A DNA stretch of 64,000 nucleotides. Source: Thermoflexus hugenholtzii. GTDB lineage: Bacteria; Chloroflexota; Anaerolineae; Thermoflexales; Thermoflexaceae. Below the pieces are notes generated by a model that was not told the origin of the DNA, searched no databases, and was given only the letters and a program-made list of their open reading frames with translations. Shown piece after piece: positions 52,012-62,533 of this stretch; within the stretch, counting starts at the first letter, position 1, and each line of letters begins with the position of its first letter. The DNA lies in contig NZ_CP076326.1 in NCBI RefSeq assembly GCF_018771565.1, forward strand, positions 1,674,001 through 1,738,000, read 5' to 3'. Made by a program: the position numbers and the translations under genes.

Positions 52012-53301
52012 ATGGGCGGGCCGTGGGCGGTGGTGGCGGTGCTGTTCGCCTTCATGCTGCTGCATCAGACGGACAAGCTCCTGCTGGGCCCTCTGACCAC
52101 GGAGATCATGAACACCTTCCATATCGGGGAAGATCTCATGGGGCTGGCCTCCACGGCGGCGCTGCTGGTGGGCCTCTTCCTCTATCCGCTGTGGGGCTAC
52201 CTGGCCGATCGCTTCGCCCGGCCTGCCCTCATCGCCCTGGCCTCCTTCATCTGGGGGGCCACCACCTGGCTCAGCGCCATCGCCCCCACTTATCCCCTCT
52301 TCCTGCTCACCCGCGCCTCCACCGGGATCGATGACAACGCCTACCCCAGCCTCTACAGCCTGATCTCCGACTACTTCGGGCCCCAGCTCCGCAGCCGCAT
52401 CTACGGCTTCCTGCAGATGACCGGCCCCGTGGGCTACCTCATGGGCGTGGCCCTGGCCCTCGGCCTCAAGGACCTCATCGGCTGGCGCGCCATCTATCTG
52501 ATCACCGGCTCCCTGGGCCTGGTCATGGCCTTGCTGATCTGGCGGACCGTCCGCGAGGTCCCCCGGGGGCGCAGCGAGCCGGAGCTGGCCGCCCTGGCCG
52601 AGATCCCCGCCTACCGCTTCAACCTCAACGAGGTCCGCGCCCTGTTGCGCAAGCCCACCTTCCTCTTTCTGGTCACCCAGGGGTTCTTCGGGGTCTTCCC
52701 CTGGAACGTGATCTCTTTCTGGTTCTTCCGCTACCTGGAGGTGGAGCGGGGCTACAGCAACGCCCAGATCTTCGTGGTCATGGCCTCCGCGGTGATCGTG
52801 ATGTCCCTGGGGTATCTGGCCGGCGGGGCGATGGGCGACTGGCTGTTCCGACGCACCCTGCGGGGACGGCTCATTGTCTCCATGGCTGGGGTGCTGGCCG
52901 GCGCGGTCCTGCTGGCGATCACCATGTCCATCCCGCCGCAGGCCTTCGGGGCCTTCTGGGCGATGGTGATCCTCACCGCCTTCACCATCCCCCTGGCCGC
53001 CCCCAACGTCCTGGCCACGGTCTTCGACATCAGCCCGCCGGAGATCCGGGGCTCGGCCCATGCCCTGGAGTCCTTCATCGAGGGCAGCGGGGCCTCCCTG
53101 GCCCCCTTCCTCACCGGCCTGCTGGCTGTGCGGACCTCGCTGCACACCGCCATCCTGACGATCTGCGTGGGGACCTGGCTCCTGTGCGGCTTCCTCTTCG
53201 CCCTGGCCATCTGGTCCGCTCCCCGGGACATCATGGCGCTGCGGGCGGAGCTCCGCGCCCGCGCCGCGCAGGCCGGCGCGGGCGGGAGCGCGTCAGCGTA
53301 G
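52012..53301 (+). CDS. MFS transporter
   Basis: A 429-residue major facilitator protein with 12 predicted helices. The loop after helix 2 is GYLADRFARPALIAL, a variant of the family GxLaDrxGRr motif. Helix 4 carries TRASTGIDDNAYPSLYSLISDYFG. The long central loop falls at about residue 180-205. GGAGG lies 5 bases before the ATG at 52012; an upstream extension in the same frame lacks a good start. TACAAT (51971-51976) could be a -10. Substrate unknown. It may move sugars released by the GH99-like protein, but an 86-base gap and lack of specific motifs leave this open. Confidence 0.88.
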   Translation: MGGPWAVVAVLFAFMLLHQTDKLLLGPLTTEIMNTFHIGEDLMGLASTAALLVGLFLYPLWGYLADRFARPALIALASFIWGATTWLSAIAPTYPLFLLTRASTGIDDNAYPSLYSLISDYFGPQLRSRIYGFLQMTGPVGYLMGVALALGLKDLIGWRAIYLITGSLGLVMALLIWRTVREVPRGRSEPELAALAEIPAYRFNLNEVRALLRKPTFLFLVTQGFFGVFPWNVISFWFFRYLEVERGYSNAQIFVVMASAVIVMSLGYLAGGAMGDWLFRRTLRGRLIVSMAGVLAGAVLLAITMSIPPQAFGAFWAMVILTAFTIPLAAPNVLATVFDISPPEIRGSAHALESFIEGSGASLAPFLTGLLAVRTSLHTAILTICVGTWLLCGFLFALAIWSAPRDIMALRAELRARAAQAGAGGSASA

Positions 53302-53312
53302 GGATCCTGCTC

Positions 53313-53340
53313 AGGCGCCCCACCGAATCATGAAGCGCCT
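53313..53340. terminator. Short hairpin between convergent MFS and cofD genes
   Basis: AGGCGC/GCGCCT with a 16-base loop occupies nearly all of the 38-base gap and ends at the cofD stop. It is a weak candidate for a shared terminator. Confidence 0.3.
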
Positions 53341-54281
53341 CAACCTTCGGCGGGGAGGCCGGCGGCGACCCACTGCAGGATCTCCCGGGCCAAGCGAGCC
53401 CGCGCCTCCGGATCCAGGATCACCGTGTCCGTCACCAGCGGGCGGATCCCCATCGCCGCCACGGCCGGGGCCAGCGCCGCATCCGTCCGGTCCAGCACGA
53501 AGCCGTCCAGGAAGGCCTGATAGCGCCGGGCGACGGCGAGGGCGGAAGGAGCTTCCCCCAGCTCGGCCATCATCTTCGCCGCCGGCCCCTTCAGCGCTCG
53601 CCCCCCGAGGATCGGCGAGACGGCCACCACCGTCCGTTCCTTCAAGAGCTCCGGAACGCCCGGGAGGGCCAGGATCGGGCCGATGCTGACATACGGATTC
53701 GAGGGGGCGATCACCACCAGGTCCGCCTGCTCCAGGGCCGCCCGGGCCTCCGGAGCCAGGCGCGCCCGCTCCAGACCCTCCCAGCGAAACCCTCGCACGC
53801 GGGGCTGGCATCCCCGGCGCACGAAATACTCCTGGAACGGCAACGGCCCCTCCTCCGTGTCCACGATGGTGCGCACCGGCTCGTCGCTCATCGGCCAGAC
53901 GGCGACGCGCACCCCCAGGGCGTGGCAGAGGCGAGCGGTGACCTCGCTCAGCCGCAGGCCCTGCCCCAGCAGGAACGTGCGGTAGACGTGGGTGGCCAGA
54001 TCCCGATCCCCGACCCGGAACCAGGTTTCCCCGCCGTATCGCCCCAGCATCTCCAGGGCTCCCCAGGTGTCCCCGGCGATCCCCCACCCGGTCTCCGGGT
54101 TGGCGATCCCAGCCAGGGTATACATCACCGTGTCCAGGTCCGGGCACACCCGCAGGCCGTGCCACTCGAAATCGTCGCCGGTGTTCACCACCACCGCGAG
54201 CGACTCCGGCGGGAGGATGCGGGCGAACCCATCCGCCATGCGGGCTCCGCCGACGCCTCCGGATAAGACCACCAGGCGCAT
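53340..54281 (-). CDS. cofD: 2-phospho-L-lactate transferase CofD (coenzyme F420 synthesis)
   Basis: A 313-residue enzyme that joins the lactyl- or phosphoenolpyruvyl-phospho group to the deazaflavin Fo in coenzyme F420 synthesis. Motifs: VVLSGGVGGARMADG at the N-terminus, NTGDDFEWHGLRVCPDLDTVMYTLAG, ETGWGIAGDTW, and VVIAPSNPYVSIGPILALPG. GGAGG is 6 bases before the ATG at 54281, which is preferred over a start 48 bases upstream. No other F420 genes are in the window. The presence of F420 fits many Chloroflexota and gives one possible ligand for the split-barrel regulator at 44270. Confidence 0.92.
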   Translation of the reverse strand: MRLVVLSGGVGGARMADGFARILPPESLAVVVNTGDDFEWHGLRVCPDLDTVMYTLAGIANPETGWGIAGDTWGALEMLGRYGGETWFRVGDRDLATHVYRTFLLGQGLRLSEVTARLCHALGVRVAVWPMSDEPVRTIVDTEEGPLPFQEYFVRRGCQPRVRGFRWEGLERARLAPEARAALEQADLVVIAPSNPYVSIGPILALPGVPELLKERTVVAVSPILGGRALKGPAAKMMAELGEAPSALAVARRYQAFLDGFVLDRTDAALAPAVAAMGIRPLVTDTVILDPEARARLAREILQWVAAGLPAEG

Positions 54282-54307
54282 CGGTTCCTCCAGGCTTCCG
54301 CGTGGAT

Positions 54308-54348
54308 TTGACAGCCGACCCTCCTCCAATTATGGTGGAAATCACCAT
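54308..54348 (+). promoter_or_regulatory. Promoter of dnaG-rpoD with overlapping inverted repeat
   Basis: TTGACA (54308-54313) and TATGGT (54331-54336), 17 bases apart, point towards dnaG. The inverted repeat ATGGTG-5-CACCAT (54332-54348) overlaps the -10 and the expected start site, an arrangement typical of a repressor operator. The regulator is unknown. Confidence 0.65.
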
Positions 54349-54449
54349 CGGGCGAACACAGGCCTATCCCCTGTCGCGGCTCCTGCGCGCGAGGGAGAGG
54401 GGGCGGAGCGGAAGCCCCTTGCGCGGACGTCCCGGAAGGAACGGTGCCG

Positions 54450-56378
54450 ATGACCCGAAACGTCCCGCCCGGCCATTCCGTGATCGAGGAGATCAAGTCC
54501 CGACTGGACATCGTGGAGATCGTCGGGGAGACCGTCCCGTTGCGGCGGTCGGGGAAGAACTACATCGGGTTCTGCCCCTTCCACCACAACGTGCGCACGC
54601 CGGCCTTCGTGGTCTTCCCGGACACCCAGACCTGGCGGTGCTTCGGGGCGTGCAACACCGGTGGGGATGTTTTCCAGTTCGTGATGAAGCGGGACGGCCT
54701 GTCGTTCTCCGAAGCCCTGCGGGTTCTGGCGGAGCGGGCCGGTGTCCCCCTCACGCCGAAGACGCCCGAGATGGAGGCCCGGGAGCGGGAGCGCGCCCGC
54801 CTGCGGGAGGCGCTGGCGGCCGCCGCCCTCTTTTACCAGAGCCAGCTCCGCCAGCTGCCGGAGGCGGAGCCAGCGCGGGCGTATCTGGCCGCCCGGGGGT
54901 TGACCCCGGAGACCATCGAGCGCTTCGGCCTGGGCTACAGCCCCGGGGCCTGGCATGCCCTGCTGGATTACCTGAAGGGCCGCGGCTTCTCCACGGAGGA
55001 GCTCCAGGCCGCCGGGCTCATCGTGGTGCGGGAGGACGGAACGGCTTTCGATCGCTTCCGGGGACGCCTGATGATCCCCATCCGGGATCCCCAGGGCCAC
55101 GTGATCGGCTTCGGGGCCCGCGCCCTCTCCGGCGAGGAGCCCAAGTATCTGAACTCCCCCCAGACCCCCCTCTTCGACAAAAGCGCGGTGCTCTTCGCCC
55201 TGGACCTGGCCCGGGCGGAGATCCGGCGGACAGGGGTGGCGGTGATCGTGGAGGGCTACTTCGACGCCATCATGGCCCATCAGGCCGGCTTCACCAACGT
55301 GGTGGCCGCCCTGGGGACCAGCCTGAGCGAGGCGCAGCTGCGGCAGCTGCACCGTGGACTCCAGCGCCTGGTGCTGGCCCTGGACGCCGACCCGGCGGGG
55401 ATGCATGCGGTGCTGCGGGGGCTCGCCTCCGCCCGCGAGGCTTTCGCCGAGACCTCCCTGGAGCTCGGGCCGCGAGGGCTGATCCGCCTGAGCGGCCAGC
55501 TCGGAGTGGACCTGCGGGTGCTGACCCTGCCCGAAGGGATGGATCCTGACGAGCTGATCCGTCGCGACCCCCAGGCCTGGGCCCGAGCAGTGGAGACAGC
55601 CCGCCCGGTCATCGCCTTCCTGCTGGACTACCTGGCTGCCCGCTTCCCCCTGGAGGATCCCAAAGGGAAGGCGGCCTTCGTCCGCGAGGTGGTGCCCATC
55701 CTGGCCGCCATCCCCGATCCGGTGGAGCGGGACGTTTACATCCAGCAGGCCGCCCGCATGGCCCGGCTCAACGAGCGGGTGCTGCTGGAACAGGTGACCA
55801 GCCGCCGGATGGAGGAGACGGAACGGCGCCTCCGCAAAGCCCCTGCGCCCTCCCTCGCGCCGCAGAAGGAGCGGGGCGGAGGGGCGGAGGCGGAGGCGAC
55901 GCTCCTGGTCATGCTGGGCCTGGCCCCAGATCTCCTGCCCTACCTGCACGTCCGCTTCGCCGAGCTGGGGCTGGATCCCCTTTCCGAAGAGGATTTCATG
56001 GACTCCACCTTCCGCGCGCTGTTCCGAAACATCGCGGAGCTCGGGCCCGTGGAGGAGTGGCCGGAGGAGGAAGGGGAGCCGTTCCTGCGGGCGGCCTGGG
56101 CGAGGCTGCTGGAGCGCCGCAGGGCCCTGCTGCAGGGCTTCGACCCGGAGGACGAACGATGGGCGGAGGAGACGCTGCGCCTCGCCCTCTGGGTCCGCGA
56201 GCAGCGCCTGAAGGAGCTTCTCACGGATCTGCACGCCCTGGCCGACTCCGCGCCCGATTGGCCTCAAGAGGAATTCATGGCAAAATGGCAACGGTTGACG
56301 GAGGCGTTGAATCAGATCCAGCGCTTCCGCTACCGGCGCGCGATCCCGGAGGATCGACTGTCCACAACGGAGCGTTGA
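54450..56378 (+). CDS. dnaG: DNA primase DnaG
   Basis: A 642-residue primase that makes RNA primers for replication. The CHC2 zinc domain has C42-x2-H45 (FCPFH) and C64-x3-C68 (RCFGAC), with one extra residue in the second pair. The core has [22 protein letters not shown] and [16 protein letters not shown]. The TOPRIM acidic residues are in [15 protein letters not shown] and LALDADPAG. The C-terminal part (430-640) is the variable helicase-binding region, with [12 protein letters not shown] and a long helical end. ATG 54450 is chosen with GGAAGGA 9 bases upstream. It is followed by rpoD, as in the classic macromolecular-synthesis operon, but rpsU is absent. Confidence 0.95.
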   Translation: MTRNVPPGHSVIEEIKSRLDIVEIVGETVPLRRSGKNYIGFCPFHHNVRTPAFVVFPDTQTWRCFGACNTGGDVFQFVMKRDGLSFSEALRVLAERAGVPLTPKTPEMEARERERARLREALAAAALFYQSQLRQLPEAEPARAYLAARGLTPETIERFGLGYSPGAWHALLDYLKGRGFSTEELQAAGLIVVREDGTAFDRFRGRLMIPIRDPQGHVIGFGARALSGEEPKYLNSPQTPLFDKSAVLFALDLARAEIRRTGVAVIVEGYFDAIMAHQAGFTNVVAALGTSLSEAQLRQLHRGLQRLVLALDADPAGMHAVLRGLASAREAFAETSLELGPRGLIRLSGQLGVDLRVLTLPEGMDPDELIRRDPQAWARAVETARPVIAFLLDYLAARFPLEDPKGKAAFVREVVPILAAIPDPVERDVYIQQAARMARLNERVLLEQVTSRRMEETERRLRKAPAPSLAPQKERGGGAEAEATLLVMLGLAPDLLPYLHVRFAELGLDPLSEEDFMDSTFRALFRNIAELGPVEEWPEEEGEPFLRAAWARLLERRRALLQGFDPEDERWAEETLRLALWVREQRLKELLTDLHALADSAPDWPQEEFMAKWQRLTEALNQIQRFRYRRAIPEDRLSTTER

Positions 56379-56432
56379 TCGGGAATCCAGCGATGCAGGC
56401 CCGCAGGGCTCGCCCTCGAAGGGCCTGTTGTT

Positions 56433-56465
56433 AAGGCACTCCATGAATGATTCGTGTAGCACCTT
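56433..56465. repeat. 33-base interspersed palindrome, copy 2, with following hairpin
   Basis: Begins AAGGCACTCCATGAATGATT and ends GTAGCACCTT. It aligns without gaps to the copy at 46952-46984. Its right end starts a second hairpin, AGCACCTT-TCT-AAGGTGCT (56458-56476). Together they occupy the dnaG-rpoD gap (56379-56538) and could attenuate rpoD expression. No other element is evident there. Confidence 0.75.
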
Positions 56466-56538
56466 TCTAAGGTGCTCGACTGCAGGGGTCGCGACCACCG
56501 CCCGTTTGTCTGAGGCTATGGGAAGGGAGCGGATGCGA

Positions 56539-58113
56539 ATGACTCAGCCATCGTGGGAGAACGAAGAGCCGCGGGGCCTCGAGGAGGAGTGGCTGGAGGA
56601 AGAGGAGGGGATCCTGGAAGAAGAGGAAGAGGGGATCCCTGAGGAGCCACTCCCGGAGGAGCCCGAGGAAACGGAGCTGGAGGAGATCGAGAGCGAACCC
56701 ATCGAGGAGGAGATCGAGGCCCTGGGCGAATGGTGGGGTCCGGAGCTGGCCGAGGACCCGGTGCGGATGTATCTGCGGGAGATCAGCCGGGTTCCCCTGC
56801 TGGAGCCCACCCAGGAGCTGGATCTGGCCATCCGCCTCCAGGCCCCCCGGGTCCTCGACGCCCTCCGCAGTTCGCTCCGCAAGCCCTCCCAGGCCGATCT
56901 GGCCCTGGCGGTTTACCGGGACCTGGTGGCCACCTGGGCCCAGGCGGAAGCGACGGCGGCCCGTCTTCACCGCCCGATGCCGCGCCTGACCGACCTCATC
57001 GCCGACCTCAGCCGCCCGATCCCGGAGGCGCGGGCCACCTCCCTGGAGCCCTACCTGGAGCGCCAGCGGGGCGGCCGCCGCCTGGCCGAGCTGCTGCGCC
57101 TGCTCGTCCGGATCTACGCCGACCTGCTGCTGCTGCCTCCCGAAGTGCTCTCGTATCTCGCGGAGCACGCGGCTTCGGATCCCGCCCGACCCGGCTCCGG
57201 GCGCTCGCCCGCGGTCCAGTGGCCGGGGGAGCGGGCCCTCCGGGCCCATCTGCCTTCGGAGGAGCGGCTGAGCCGATGGTGGCAGCACGTGCGGGATCAG
57301 GCGGCGGAGGCCCGCTCCTATCTGATCCGCGCCAACCTGCGCCTGGTGGTCAGCGTGGCCAAGAAATACCTGGGCCGGGGCGTCTCCTTCCTGGACCTGA
57401 TCCAGGAGGGGAACCTGGGGCTGTTGCGGGCGGTGGAGAAATTCGATCCCGGGCGGGGCTTTAAATTCTCGACCTACGCCACCTGGTGGATCCGTCAGGC
57501 CATCACCCGGGCCATCGCCGATCAGGCTCGTACCATCCGGATCCCGGTGCATCTGGCGGAGTTCCTCAGCCGGGTGCTGCGCGCTCAGCAGAAGCTCCAG
57601 CAGACCCTGGGGCGGGACCCCACCCCGGAGGAGCTGGCCCTGGAGCTGGATCTGCTGTCCCCGCAGGAGGTGCTGGAGATCCAGGCCGCGTGGAACGCCA
57701 ACCAGCCCCTGCCCCCTTATCTGGCCCGCCGCCTCCGGGAGGCCACCCGGAAGGTGGAGCAGGCGCTGCGCTGGGCCGCTGAGCCCATGTCGTTGGAGAC
57801 GCCGGTGGGCGAGGAGGAGGACAGCGAGCTGGGGGACTTCATCGAGGATCACGGGACCCTCAGCCCGCTGGAGGAGGCCCACCTGAAGATGCTGCGGGAG
57901 CAGCTGCGGGAGATCCTGGACACCCTGCCCGAGCGGGAGCGGCAGGTGCTGGAGGTTCGCTTCGGCCTGAAGGACGGCCAGTGGCGGACCCTGGACGAGG
58001 TCGGGCAGATGTTCGGGCTGACCCGGGAGCGGATCCGCCAGATCGAGAGCAAGGCCCTGCGCCGGCTCCGCCATCCCCAGTTCAGCCGCAAGCTGAAGGA
58101 TTACCTGGCCTGA
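56539..58113 (+). CDS. rpoD: RNA polymerase primary sigma factor RpoD/SigA
   Basis: A 524-residue sigma70-family factor. The first 70 residues are extremely acidic (runs of Glu), a likely region 1.1 substitute that blocks DNA binding by free sigma. Region 1.2 is [18 protein letters not shown], regions 2.1-2.4 span [40 protein letters not shown] and [17 protein letters not shown], region 3 contains [11 protein letters not shown], and region 4.2 is [20 protein letters not shown] followed by ALRRLRHP. Regions 2.4 and 4.2 fit recognition of the TTGACA/TATAAT promoters found in the window. ATG 56539 is preferred because GGGAG is 9 bases away; 56533 is only 3 bases from it. Confidence 0.95.
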   Translation: MTQPSWENEEPRGLEEEWLEEEEGILEEEEEGIPEEPLPEEPEETELEEIESEPIEEEIEALGEWWGPELAEDPVRMYLREISRVPLLEPTQELDLAIRLQAPRVLDALRSSLRKPSQADLALAVYRDLVATWAQAEATAARLHRPMPRLTDLIADLSRPIPEARATSLEPYLERQRGGRRLAELLRLLVRIYADLLLLPPEVLSYLAEHAASDPARPGSGRSPAVQWPGERALRAHLPSEERLSRWWQHVRDQAAEARSYLIRANLRLVVSVAKKYLGRGVSFLDLIQEGNLGLLRAVEKFDPGRGFKFSTYATWWIRQAITRAIADQARTIRIPVHLAEFLSRVLRAQQKLQQTLGRDPTPEELALELDLLSPQEVLEIQAAWNANQPLPPYLARRLREATRKVEQALRWAAEPMSLETPVGEEEDSELGDFIEDHGTLSPLEEAHLKMLREQLREILDTLPERERQVLEVRFGLKDGQWRTLDEVGQMFGLTRERIRQIESKALRRLRHPQFSRKLKDYLA

Positions 58114-58119
58114 CACATC

Positions 58120-58145
58120 CGGGCCGCCCCCAATCCGGCGGCCCG
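58120..58145 (+). terminator. Hairpin after rpoD
   Basis: CGGGCCGCC/GGCGGCCCG, a perfect 9-bp stem with an 8-base loop, 6 bases after the rpoD stop. No T run follows. Confidence 0.6.
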
Positions 58146-58152
58146 CATCCGC

Positions 58153-58299
58153 TCATCCCAAAGGCCGTCCCTTCTGAGCTTTGATTCGGGCAAGGGCTTC
58201 CCGGATGGGGATGAGCCGCTCCCTTTGCCACAGTTCGTCCACCCACAACACAAAGCCTGGGATCGCCGCACTCCGCAACACCCCGCCAGCCCATATGGG
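58153..58299 (-). pseudogene. Possible gene remnant with coding-like character
   Basis: This 48-codon open stretch on the minus strand has no start codon of its own behind a ribosome site, yet reads like a protein C-terminus: FVLWVDELWQRERLIPIREA, then LARIKAQKGRPLG and a stop. The pattern (hydrophobic strand, Arg/Glu helix, LIPxxREAL) resembles the last part of PIN/DUF3368 or similar small proteins, but I cannot assign it. It occupies much of the gap between rpoD and the small membrane protein. Confidence 0.25.
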
Positions 58300-58333
58300 T
58301 CAATTCGCCATGCCTTCCACACTCCTGCTCCTT

Positions 58334-58390
58334 GATGAAGGATCCTCCCCGGACCTACCCGCCCTCTTGAAAAGGAAGGAGCAACTTCGG
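58334..58390. repeat. Interspersed repeat GATGAAGGATCCTCCCC, copy A
   Basis: GATGAAGGATCCTCCCC, then ACCTACCCG and, after a variable middle, AAGGAAGGAGCAAC with TTCGG. The same words in the same order occur at 59039-59117. The two copies flank the 159-residue gene. Confidence 0.65.
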
Positions 58391-58398
58391 GCAGCGTA

Positions 58399-58472
58399 TA
58401 TGTCCTAATTTTGTCAGGCCCGGCCGCTTTGTAGGACAACGACTCGCAGTTGTCCTACGATTTTGGGACATA
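58399..58472. repeat. Nested inverted-repeat element with GTAGGACAAC palindrome
   Basis: Outer arms TATGTCC (58399-58405) and GGACATA (58466-58472) enclose inner arms GTAGGACAAC (58431-58440) and GTTGTCCTAC (58449-58458). The inner palindrome is a variant of the one inside the MITE-like element at 27152-27345. The overall layout, outer repeat plus inner palindrome, is also the same, on a smaller scale. Confidence 0.65.
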
Positions 58473-58546
58473 CCTTCCGGCCGAGCTGCCGGGGCAGGGA
58501 GCCTGTCCCCATCCCCTCAGGCCCCTTAAGCCCTCGACGTCCCTCT

Positions 58547-59026
58547 TTAGTCCATCGTGAACGCGTGGATCTCCCACGCCTCGCCGGACCCGACCGCGCG
58601 CGTGCGCAACTCGATGGAGAAGGCGTATTTCTCCCCGCTCGCCGTCGTGAGAGTTCCTTCCAGATGGGCCTGTCGGACCCCATTCTTCACTTCCACGCTC
58701 CAGCGGGAGAAAGACCACTCGACCGGCAGGCGATCGCCCCCATGCCGCCGGGCCAGCTCCTCCGGCCCGCCCAGCTGCCCCTGAAAGGACGGAGCGCAAC
58801 GGGCGTAGGCGTCCTCCCACCGTTCATCCCGCAAGGCGGAGAGGAACTGCTCCGCGACCTCCCGGGCCGGCCGGACCTCTCCCGCCATCAAGCCGACGGT
58901 CCCCAGCAGCGCGACGCCCAGGCCGCTGACCATACAGAACGCCCAGAGACACATGGGAAGCGCCACGAGGCCGCCGATCACCGCCCACCATTTCCACGAA
59001 GAGGACGTCAAACCCTGTCCCAGCAT
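58547..59026 (-). CDS. Membrane-anchored NTF2-like (DUF4864/DUF4878-type) hypothetical protein
   Basis: A 159-residue protein. A transmembrane helix (about residues 14-45, WKWWAVIGGLVALPMCLWAF, followed by a second hydrophobic stretch) leads to a soluble domain resembling NTF2-like folds: VAEQFLSALRDERWEDAYARCAPSF, then WSFSRWSVEVKNGVRQAHLE and FSIELRTRAVGSGEAWEIHAF. Such domains often bind small ligands or simply act as partners. GAGGAGG lies 6 bases before the ATG at 59026. It has no operon partner and lies between two copies of an interspersed repeat. No function is proposed. Confidence 0.75.
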   Translation of the reverse strand: MLGQGLTSSSWKWWAVIGGLVALPMCLWAFCMVSGLGVALLGTVGLMAGEVRPAREVAEQFLSALRDERWEDAYARCAPSFQGQLGGPEELARRHGGDRLPVEWSFSRWSVEVKNGVRQAHLEGTLTTASGEKYAFSIELRTRAVGSGEAWEIHAFTMD

Positions 59027-59038
59027 TCGCGCCTCCTC

Positions 59039-59117
59039 GATGAAGGATCCTCCCCTCATCTACCCGTCCTCTGTGAACGCCGTGTGAACATCCCATCGAA
59101 GGAAGGAGCAACCTCGG
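59039..59117. repeat. Interspersed repeat GATGAAGGATCCTCCCC, copy B
   Basis: Shares GATGAAGGATCCTCCCC, TACCCG and GAAGGAAGGAGCAAC with copy A at 58334-58390, with about 20 extra bases in the middle. It lies between the small membrane protein and the secD promoter. Confidence 0.65.
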
Positions 59118-59130
59118 ACGGTGTGGGTGC

Positions 59131-59159
59131 TTGCTTTCCCTCCTCTGGATTCATATAAT
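59131..59159 (+). promoter_or_regulatory. Promoter of secD-secF
   Basis: TTGCTT (59131-59136) and TATAAT (59154-59159) with 17-base spacing, giving a leader of about 105 bases before secD. The leader shows no riboswitch fold that I can recognise. Confidence 0.7.
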
Positions 59160-59271
59160 CGAACCGCTCCCCAAGCCCGATCACCGGGAGAGCCGGGAGG
59201 AAAGGGCGAAAACCCGCCGCATCCTCCTGTCGCCTGAACAAGGTCAACCTGATCCGAGGGTGAATTTCCCG

Positions 59272-60690
<1,419 letters not shown>

Positions 60691-60752
60691 AACGTTCGCA
60701 CAGACACCAAGGTTACGCCCAAAATGAACTTTTCTGACAGCGAGGCGAAGGG

Positions 60753-61682
60753 ATGATCGACATCATCGGCAAGCGATACTGGTATTTCGCCCTCTCCCTG
60801 CTGGTCATCGTGCCGGGCCTGATCTCCCTGGCCCTCTACGGATTGCCCCTGGCCATCGATTACACCGGCGGCTCGATGCTGGAGCTCCGTCTCCCCGCGG
60901 GGGCGGCGCCCTCCAGCGAGGAGGTGATCCGGATCGTGGGGCAGGCGACCGGCTTCCCCACGGCCGACATCCGGGCCCAGCCCTCCCTGCAGGGGACGCT
61001 GATCATCCGCACCCGGGAGATGGATGCGGCGACCCAGGCCCGGGTGATGGAAGCCCTGCGCGCCCGCTACGGCGACGTCGTCCTGGAACGCTTCGAATCC
61101 GTGGGCCCCACGGTGGGGGCGGAGGTCACGCGAGGCGCCCTGGTGGCGGTGGCCATGGCCTCCCTGGCCATCATGCTCTACCTCACCTTCGCCTTCCGCC
61201 AGGTCCCCCACGCCTTCCGCTACGGCGTGGCCGCGGTCCTGGCCCTGCTGCACGATGTGGCGGTGGTGGTGGGCACCGCCTCGATCTTCGGGAAAGTCTT
61301 CGGGTGGGAGGTGGACGCCCTCTTCCTCACCGCCGTGCTCACCATCATCGGCTTCTCCGTGCACGACTCCATCGTGGTCTTCGACCGAATCCGGGAGAAC
61401 CTGCTCCGCTACCGCGGCGAGCCCTATGAGCGGATCGTGAACCACAGCATCCTGCAGACCCTGGACCGCTCGATCAACACCCAGCTGACGCTGATCTTCA
61501 CCCTGGTCGCCCTGCTCCTCTTCGGGGGGACGACGATCCGGCAGTTCATCGCCACCTTGCTGATCGGGATGATCAGCGGGACCTACTCCTCGATCTTCAA
61601 CGCGGCCCCTATCCTGGTGGTCTGGGAGAAACGGGAGTGGCGGACGTGGTTCCGCCGGCCGGCGGAGCAGCCGGTCCCGTAA
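60753..61682 (+). CDS. secF: Protein translocase subunit SecF
   Basis: A 309-residue partner of SecD with six helices. The N-terminal GKRYWYFALSLLVIVPG, the outer-domain start GLPLAIDYTGGSMLELRLP (family DFTGGxxxE motif), the central GAEVTRGALVAVAMASLAIMLYL and the C-terminal FSVHDSIVVFDRIRENL with NHSILQTLDRSINTQLT are all present. It lies 62 bases after secD and is followed by a bidirectional terminator. Confidence 0.95.
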   Translation: MIDIIGKRYWYFALSLLVIVPGLISLALYGLPLAIDYTGGSMLELRLPAGAAPSSEEVIRIVGQATGFPTADIRAQPSLQGTLIIRTREMDAATQARVMEALRARYGDVVLERFESVGPTVGAEVTRGALVAVAMASLAIMLYLTFAFRQVPHAFRYGVAAVLALLHDVAVVVGTASIFGKVFGWEVDALFLTAVLTIIGFSVHDSIVVFDRIRENLLRYRGEPYERIVNHSILQTLDRSINTQLTLIFTLVALLLFGGTTIRQFIATLLIGMISGTYSSIFNAAPILVVWEKREWRTWFRRPAEQPVP

Positions 61683-61702
61683 GAACGATGCGCTTTGGAA
61701 AC

Positions 61703-61738
61703 GCCGGGGGGGCCTTCCCCAGATGGCCTCCCCGGCGG
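61703..61738. terminator. Bidirectional terminator between secF and the amidase
   Basis: CGCCGGGGGGGCC and GGCCTCCCCGGCG form a 13-bp stem with one mismatch and a 10-base loop, in the 65-base gap between convergent genes. Confidence 0.65.
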
Positions 61739-61747
61739 ATCCCCCTC

Positions 61748-62524
61748 CTACCGGCCTTCCAGAAAGCAACGCAGACCCTCCACGATGCCCTCCACCACCC
61801 GCTCCCGCCCCTCGGTGAGGATCCTCCGATCGAGGTAGAGAAACCCGGTCTCGATGATGGCCGCGGGGGTGCGGGGATCGATCTCCCGGAAGGCATGGTA
61901 ATCGGTCATGTCGTAGGTGATGCTGTTTGCGTGGAAGCGCAGCCCGGTGCGCTGCCCGTAGGCGGAGATCAGGCAAGCCACCAGGCGATCGCTCTGCTCC
62001 GGAACGGCGTCGGCCTGGGCCCGGGCCACCTTGAAGCCGGTCGCCTCATCGTTGATGTATTCGCAGGAGTCCGCGTGGATGGAGAGCAAGGCCGCCGCCC
62101 GATAGCCGTTCAGCCGCTCGTCGAACTCCTCCAGGATGTCCACCGAATACCCCAGGTCCTCCAGGCGGCGGGCCACCTCCCGGGCAATGGCAGTGTTGAC
62201 CTCGACCTCGGTGAGCCCGTCGGCGCAGACCGCCCCGCTGTCATGCCCCAGATGTCCGGCCACCAGACCCACCCGGGGGGTTCGGGCGGAGGAGGCGGGC
62301 TGGGGCGCCAGGTAGGGTTCGGGGCCGAAGGGGACGATCCGCAGGCCCCGGACGATCCCCAGGCCGCTTAGGAGAGCGCCCAGGATCAGCAGGGCGATCC
62401 ATCCGAGGCCGGGCAGGGCCCTCCTCGACCGCCCAGCGGAGCGCTCCGGGCGAGGAAGGGCCATCGGCGGTCGGGCGCGCCGATGGGGGCCTTTCGGAGC
62501 CGAGCGGATCTCCCGTGTTTTCAT
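61748..62524 (-). CDS. Membrane-anchored N-acetylmuramoyl-L-alanine amidase
   Basis: A 258-residue zinc amidase (Amidase_3 fold) that cleaves peptide stems from peptidoglycan. A basic N-terminus and one transmembrane helix (about 40-60) are followed by the catalytic domain: the first zinc His in VAGHLGHDSGAVCADGL, Glu in LTEVEVN, the second His in LLSIHADS and the catalytic Glu in AAIIETGFL. Variation (GHLGHDSGA rather than GHGGxDxGA) is modest. A later start at 62464 is possible. It lies 9 bases downstream of the PotC-like permease on the same strand, an unusual pairing that may be chance. Confidence 0.85.
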   Translation of the reverse strand: MKTREIRSAPKGPHRRARPPMALPRPERSAGRSRRALPGLGWIALLILGALLSGLGIVRGLRIVPFGPEPYLAPQPASSARTPRVGLVAGHLGHDSGAVCADGLTEVEVNTAIAREVARRLEDLGYSVDILEEFDERLNGYRAAALLSIHADSCEYINDEATGFKVARAQADAVPEQSDRLVACLISAYGQRTGLRFHANSITYDMTDYHAFREIDPRTPAAIIETGFLYLDRRILTEGRERVVEGIVEGLRCFLEGR

Positions 62525-62533
62525 TTTCCGCCG

